A DNA stretch of 64,000 nt from [Empedobacter] haloabium (GTDB taxonomy: Bacteria > Pseudomonadota > Gammaproteobacteria > Burkholderiales > Burkholderiaceae_D): NCBI GenBank assembly GCA_008011715.2, contig CP136508.1:2356001-2420000 (forward strand), written 5' to 3'. Each line of letters starts with the position of its first letter. The stretch's first letter is position 1. A model generated the notes under the pieces. The model did no database searches and had not been told where the DNA came from. It saw only the letters and a program-made list of their open reading frames with translations. This document shows, piece by piece, positions 60,253 to 64,000 of the stretch. Both the position numbers and the translations under genes were made by a program.

Positions 60253-63042
60253 ATGCGTAGCGAGCGTGGATGGCTTGGCCCGCTGCTGCGAGCGCTGTGC
60301 TGCTGCCTGCTGGCCAGCGCCGCGCAGGCCCGGCAGGCGCCGTCGCCGGCAGTGCCGGCCAGCGCGCCTGCGCCCATCGGCCCCGGGGCGGAAGGCGAGC
60401 TGGCCGCGTTTGGCCAGCTGCTGGACCCGGCGCGGCCGCTGGCGGCCCCGGGGCCGTTGGATGCCTTTAACCGCGTGCTGGCCGGGGCGCGCTACCAGAT
60501 CCTGGGCCAGTACGCCCAGGTGCTGCGGCTGTGCCGCTACGACGAGCGGGTCGCGACCAGCGCGGCCGCGCGCGACACTGCCCGCGGCTGCCAGCGCGCG
60601 GCACTGGTCAACCTGGAGCGCTACCGGGAAGCGGAGGAGCTCGCGCTGGCGCACGGGGCGCTGCTGCCGCCGTCCGGCCAGCCGCCGGAAGCCAGCGCGC
60701 GTCACTGGCACTGGAGCGCCACCCTGGCGCTGAACCTGGGCCAGGTGCGCGTCGCCGAGGCGGCATACCGGCGCGCCCTTGCGGACATCGCCCAGGCGCG
60801 GCGCGACGGCCCGTCCGGCCTGCCCAAGCAAGGGGTCGGGCCGGAACTCGAGAGCGCCGCGCGCGACCTGCATGACAGCATGCTGAAAGACGATGAACTG
60901 GCCGTGCGCAACGCGCTGGACGGCATCGCCTGGCACCTGCAGCGCTACCCCGAGTATTTGGGCGGTGCCCGGCACACGCTGGAGCGCGCGGCCGTGCTGG
61001 GCGGTCGCAATGGCAACCATGCCGAGCTGGCGATCGAGCATGCGCTGCGCCTGTGGCAGCTGGGCCGGCAGGACGAGGCGCGCGCACTGGCCGAGTCGGT
61101 ACACCCGGCCTTGCGGGCCCATGCCGGCTTTCGCGATCAGCCGGAACCGCTGGTCGATCCGCGTCCGCTGTCCTCGGCGGTGGCGGCGCTGGGCGACGAA
61201 CGCACGCAGCCGGCCCATGTCCAGGCCTGGCTGCGGCTGGCCAGCGCCTACCAGCTGGCGGGCCGGCTGGACGAAGCGGAGCGCCTGCTGGCAGCGACGG
61301 TGCCGCTGGCGCGGCGCTACATGCTTGCGCCGGAGGCGGGCAATACGCTGCTGGCCGAGGTGGAGGAGGCGCAGGGCCGGCTTGCCGCCAGCCGGGGCGT
61401 GCCGGCCGACGCGCTGCCGTTCCTGCGCCGGGCGCGGGGCCGGCTGCTGCTGGCGGGCGCGAGCGAGCGCGCGGCGGAGCTGGGACGGCGCCAGTTACGG
61501 CTGGACAGTCCGCAGTTGCGCGCAGGTGCGGCGATACTGGCGGCGCTGGCGGGTGGGGCGGCGGTCACGCTGCCTGCTGGCAGCGCGGAGGAGCGCGAGG
61601 TGGCCGAGATCGCGTCGGACTTCGCCGCCTCGCGGGCACAGCTGAGCAACGAGCTGGCCGACCGCGCCGCGCGCAGCGACCGCGCCGCCCTGGCCGAACG
61701 GCTGCGGCGCGACGGGGTGCTGGTCGACGAGCTGGTCGAGCTGCGCGGTGCCATCACGGCCGGACTGGCCGCCGGCCGCGCGCCGGACGAGCGGACGGCG
61801 GCGCTGACGCGGCGCCTGGCGGCCTTGCTGGACGAGCTGGCGCAATCGAAGGCCGGCTTGCAGGCGGACGGGGACGGCGCGGCCGGCACCGACAGCGCGG
61901 CACTGCGGCAGCGGCTCGGCACCGGACGCGCCTACTTCCAGTGGATTACCCATCCGGCCGGCAATTTCGCGCTGTGCTGGCGCGACACTGGCGTCACGCT
62001 GGCGCCGCTGCGGCTGCCCGTTGCGCGCATCCAGCAATTGGCACGGCGCGTGCACGCGGCCAGCAGCATGCGCGGCGTGGCCAGCGTCGCCGCGCTGCCG
62101 GCGTTTCCCCGCGCCGATGCCGCGGCGCTGTTCGATGCCTTGTTCGGCCCGGTGTTGCACAGCGCCGCGGGAACGCGCCACTGGCTGCTGGCGAACTCGC
62201 CGCTGGTCGACGGCATTCCGTGGGGAGCGCTGGTGACTGGTCCGCCAGCGGCGCCGCCGGGCTGGCTGGCCGAGCGCGTCGCGCTGACCGTCACGCCGTC
62301 CTGGCGCAGCGCGGTCGCGCTGGCGCGACGCCCCGCCGGCCCGGCCGACCGTACACTGCTGGTCGGCGACCCGCGCAACGCCGCGACGCTGGCACCGCCG
62401 GGGCAACTGAGCACCCGTGGTCTCTTCGTGGCGGCGGCGATCGGCCTGGCGCCGCCGCGCCTGGTCCGCACAAGCGCACTGGCGCGCGAGCTCGATACCC
62501 TGGTGCGCCTGTTTCCCGCTGCCGCGACGACCATGCTGCGTGGTCCGGACGCGACCAAGCACAAGCTGTTGCGACTGCCGCTGGAGCGTTACCGGCTGCT
62601 GGTGTTTACGACCCATGGCTACCTGGCGGCCAGCCATGCGGCGCTGCTCGGGCCCAGCCTCGAGCTTACCGCACCGCACGGCACCCTGGACGAGCGGCTG
62701 CTGACGGCGCGCGAGATCGCCGGCCAGCGCCTGCACGCGCACCTGGTGGTATTGAGCGCCTGCGATACGTCGGCGCCGGACGGCTACCCGGACTCGGAAG
62801 GCCTGTCCGGACTGACCAGTGCCTTCCTGCTGGCCGGTGCGCGCAACGTCGTCGCCTCGCTCTGGCCCGTGGAGACGGAGGCCACGCGCCAACTGGTCAC
62901 GGTCATGCTGGCCCGGTATGCGCGCGACGAGGACGATATCGCGCTGGCCCTGCAGCAGGCAACCCTGCGCTACCTGCGCGCTGCCGACGCGAAGCGGCGC
63001 CACCCAGCCTTCTGGGCGGCGCTGCTGCATGTGGGCGGCTGA
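60253..63042 (+). CDS. secreted CHAT-domain (caspase-like) protein with TPR-like repeats
   Basis: A 929-residue exported protein. A signal-like segment (about 8-26) precedes a long helical region with TPR-like repeats (about 40-640; for example HVQAWLRLASAYQLAGRLDE and YREAEELALAHGALL) and a C-terminal CHAT domain (about 640-925). The caspase-type dyad is visible: H788 in FTTHGYL and C837 in LSACDTS, followed by GLTSAFLLAGARNVVASLWP typical of CHAT. CHAT peptidases cut specific partners, for example gasdermins or Csx30 in other systems. Partner of the lipoprotein hydrolase. Target unknown. Confidence 0.87.
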   Translation: MRSERGWLGPLLRALCCCLLASAAQARQAPSPAVPASAPAPIGPGAEGELAAFGQLLDPARPLAAPGPLDAFNRVLAGARYQILGQYAQVLRLCRYDERVATSAAARDTARGCQRAALVNLERYREAEELALAHGALLPPSGQPPEASARHWHWSATLALNLGQVRVAEAAYRRALADIAQARRDGPSGLPKQGVGPELESAARDLHDSMLKDDELAVRNALDGIAWHLQRYPEYLGGARHTLERAAVLGGRNGNHAELAIEHALRLWQLGRQDEARALAESVHPALRAHAGFRDQPEPLVDPRPLSSAVAALGDERTQPAHVQAWLRLASAYQLAGRLDEAERLLAATVPLARRYMLAPEAGNTLLAEVEEAQGRLAASRGVPADALPFLRRARGRLLLAGASERAAELGRRQLRLDSPQLRAGAAILAALAGGAAVTLPAGSAEEREVAEIASDFAASRAQLSNELADRAARSDRAALAERLRRDGVLVDELVELRGAITAGLAAGRAPDERTAALTRRLAALLDELAQSKAGLQADGDGAAGTDSAALRQRLGTGRAYFQWITHPAGNFALCWRDTGVTLAPLRLPVARIQQLARRVHAASSMRGVASVAALPAFPRADAAALFDALFGPVLHSAAGTRHWLLANSPLVDGIPWGALVTGPPAAPPGWLAERVALTVTPSWRSAVALARRPAGPADRTLLVGDPRNAATLAPPGQLSTRGLFVAAAIGLAPPRLVRTSALARELDTLVRLFPAAATTMLRGPDATKHKLLRLPLERYRLLVFTTHGYLAASHAALLGPSLELTAPHGTLDERLLTAREIAGQRLHAHLVVLSACDTSAPDGYPDSEGLSGLTSAFLLAGARNVVASLWPVETEATRQLVTVMLARYARDEDDIALALQQATLRYLRAADAKRRHPAFWAALLHVGG

Positions 63043-63045
63043 GCG

Positions 63046-63996
63046 TCAGGCGACCACGTTGCGCGGCGTCCCCGCGGCAAACGCCTCCACATTGCCGATC
63101 AACTGGTCGGCCAGCCCCTGCATCGCCTCGCGGCTGGCCCAGGCGTTGTGCGGCGTCAGGATGAAGTTCGGCAGGCGCAGGTTCAGCAGCACGTTATCCG
63201 CTGTCGGCGGCTCGCCCGCCAGCACGTCGAAGCCGGCACCGGCGATGACGCCGCGCGTCAAGGCGTCGGCCAGCGCCGCCTCGTCCACCAGGCCGCCGCG
63301 GGCGGTGTTGATCAGCAGCGCCGTCGGCTTCATGCGCGCCAGCCGGGCCGCGTCGATCAGGTTGCGCGTCGCGTCCGACAGCGGCAGGTGCAGGCTGACG
63401 ACGTCGGAGCTGGCCAGCAGCTCGTCCAGGCCCAGGTTGACGACGCCGTCCACCGGCGTGCGCGTGTGCACGGCGATCTCCATGCCGAAGGCGCGGCCCA
63501 GGTGCGCCACCTGGCGGCCCAGCGCGCCGTAGCCGACCAGGCCCAGGCGGCTACCGTGCAGGTCGCGGATCGGGTGATCGAACAGGCAGAAGCGGGGCGA
63601 GCGCTGCCAGGCGCCCGCTTCCACGTCGGCACGGTAGGCCAGCAGGTTGCGGCGCAGGGCCAGCATCAGGGCGAAGGTGTGTTCGGGCACGGCGGCGCGG
63701 GCATAGTCGCGGATATTGCAGACGACGATGCCGCGCGCGCGCGCCGCCGCCAGGTCGACGATGTCGGTGCCGGTGGCGGCGACGGCGATCAGGCGCAGGT
63801 CCGGCAGCTGCGCCAGTGCCTCCGCGCGCAGCGGCACCTTGTTGGTGATGGCGATGCTGGCGCCCTGCAGGCGCTCTACGGCCTGGGCCTCGCTGCTGGC
63901 GTCATATTCGGTGCACGTGTGCGGGAAGGCGGGCCGGCGCACGTCGGCGACGAGGCTGGCGCGGTCGAGGAAGACGATCTGGTGCTGCTCGCTCAT
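63046..63996 (-). CDS. D-2-hydroxyacid dehydrogenase (glycerate dehydrogenase-like)
   Basis: A 316-residue D-2-hydroxyacid dehydrogenase: NAD motif GLVGYGALGRQVAHLG, catalytic Arg in INTARGGLVDEAAL, Glu in FDVLAGEPPT and His in LTPHNAWAS. The NNILGCDLTP-like early segment and the GYG loop resemble glycerate/hydroxypyruvate reductase (HprA). It differs clearly from the 316-residue relative at 9.8 kb and is not a local duplicate. The ATG is four bases from the window end, so the promoter is not visible. The 3' end is three bases from the CHAT gene stop. Confidence 0.88.
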   Translation of the reverse strand: MSEQHQIVFLDRASLVADVRRPAFPHTCTEYDASSEAQAVERLQGASIAITNKVPLRAEALAQLPDLRLIAVAATGTDIVDLAAARARGIVVCNIRDYARAAVPEHTFALMLALRRNLLAYRADVEAGAWQRSPRFCLFDHPIRDLHGSRLGLVGYGALGRQVAHLGRAFGMEIAVHTRTPVDGVVNLGLDELLASSDVVSLHLPLSDATRNLIDAARLARMKPTALLINTARGGLVDEAALADALTRGVIAGAGFDVLAGEPPTADNVLLNLRLPNFILTPHNAWASREAMQGLADQLIGNVEAFAAGTPRNVVA

Positions 63997-64000
63997 GCGA

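Overview
The window is about 64 kb of high-GC chromosome and reads as a free-living betaproteobacterium of the Oxalobacteraceae, closest in style to Massilia, Duganella or Pseudoduganella. The evidence is the GC-rich coding with very GC-rich third positions, PEP-CTERM exported proteins, a fused indolepyruvate ferredoxin oxidoreductase, many c-di-GMP and hybrid-kinase genes, and short intergenic GGGGTCTGTCCC/GGGACTGACCC repeats. The genus is inference. I see no phage, integrase, transposase or CRISPR array.

Layout. 1-4.4 kb: the tail of a YfiR-type periplasmic protein coupled to a CHASE8-GGDEF-EAL enzyme, a hypothetical gene and a chemoreceptor. 4.4-7.6 kb: a TetR regulator divergent from an EthA-like Baeyer-Villiger monooxygenase and an esterase, with a perfect palindrome between them. 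7.6-12.9 kb: an Rrf2 regulator divergent from a thioredoxin-reductase-like enzyme (again with a perfect palindrome), a phosphopantetheinyl transferase, a 2-hydroxyacid dehydrogenase, an AraC regulator, a glycine-zipper protein and an Lrp regulator. 13-22.6 kb: indolepyruvate oxidoreductase, a universal stress protein with an FNR-type box, a secreted low-complexity protein, a three-gene alcohol dehydrogenase / His-rich / FAD-Rieske operon, a dispersed repeat and a Nudix hydrolase. 22.8-31.8 kb: an outer-membrane barrel, a small phosphate-binding-like periplasmic protein and a sensor GGDEF-EAL protein in one coupled operon, then a hybrid kinase and exported proteins of unknown role. 31.9-33.7 kb: nsrR and flavohaemoglobin hmp with an NsrR-type operator. 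33.8-37.1 kb: three tandem PEP-CTERM paralogues with an EF-hand-like loop (one frameshifted), a decayed HDOD fragment and an intact HDOD gene. 37.2-44 kb: dadA/lrp, an acetyltransferase, an EamA permease, a TerB/membrane-hairpin protein of unknown role and a type II NADH dehydrogenase. 44-55.8 kb: a P450 with a divergent AraC gene, haemerythrin, and a dense block of kinases and response regulators including a REC-GGDEF protein. 55.9-56.5 kb: three identical tRNA-Arg(ACG) genes with promoters and terminator. 56.7-64 kb: an L-lactate dehydrogenase-type enzyme, a class A beta-lactamase, a lipoprotein serine hydrolase paired with a secreted CHAT protease-like protein, and a second 2-hydroxyacid dehydrogenase.

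Common themes. Signalling dominates: three c-di-GMP enzymes, four histidine kinases, a PAS-REC protein, an HDOD protein and a chemoreceptor. Several redox enzymes sit next to their own divergent regulator with a readable operator (TetR/monooxygenase, Rrf2/TrxR-like, NsrR/hmp, Lrp/dadA). The least explained and most interesting units are the CHAT-hydrolase pair, the tandem PEP-CTERM family, the porin/binding-protein/c-di-GMP operon and the 527-residue TerB-hairpin protein.
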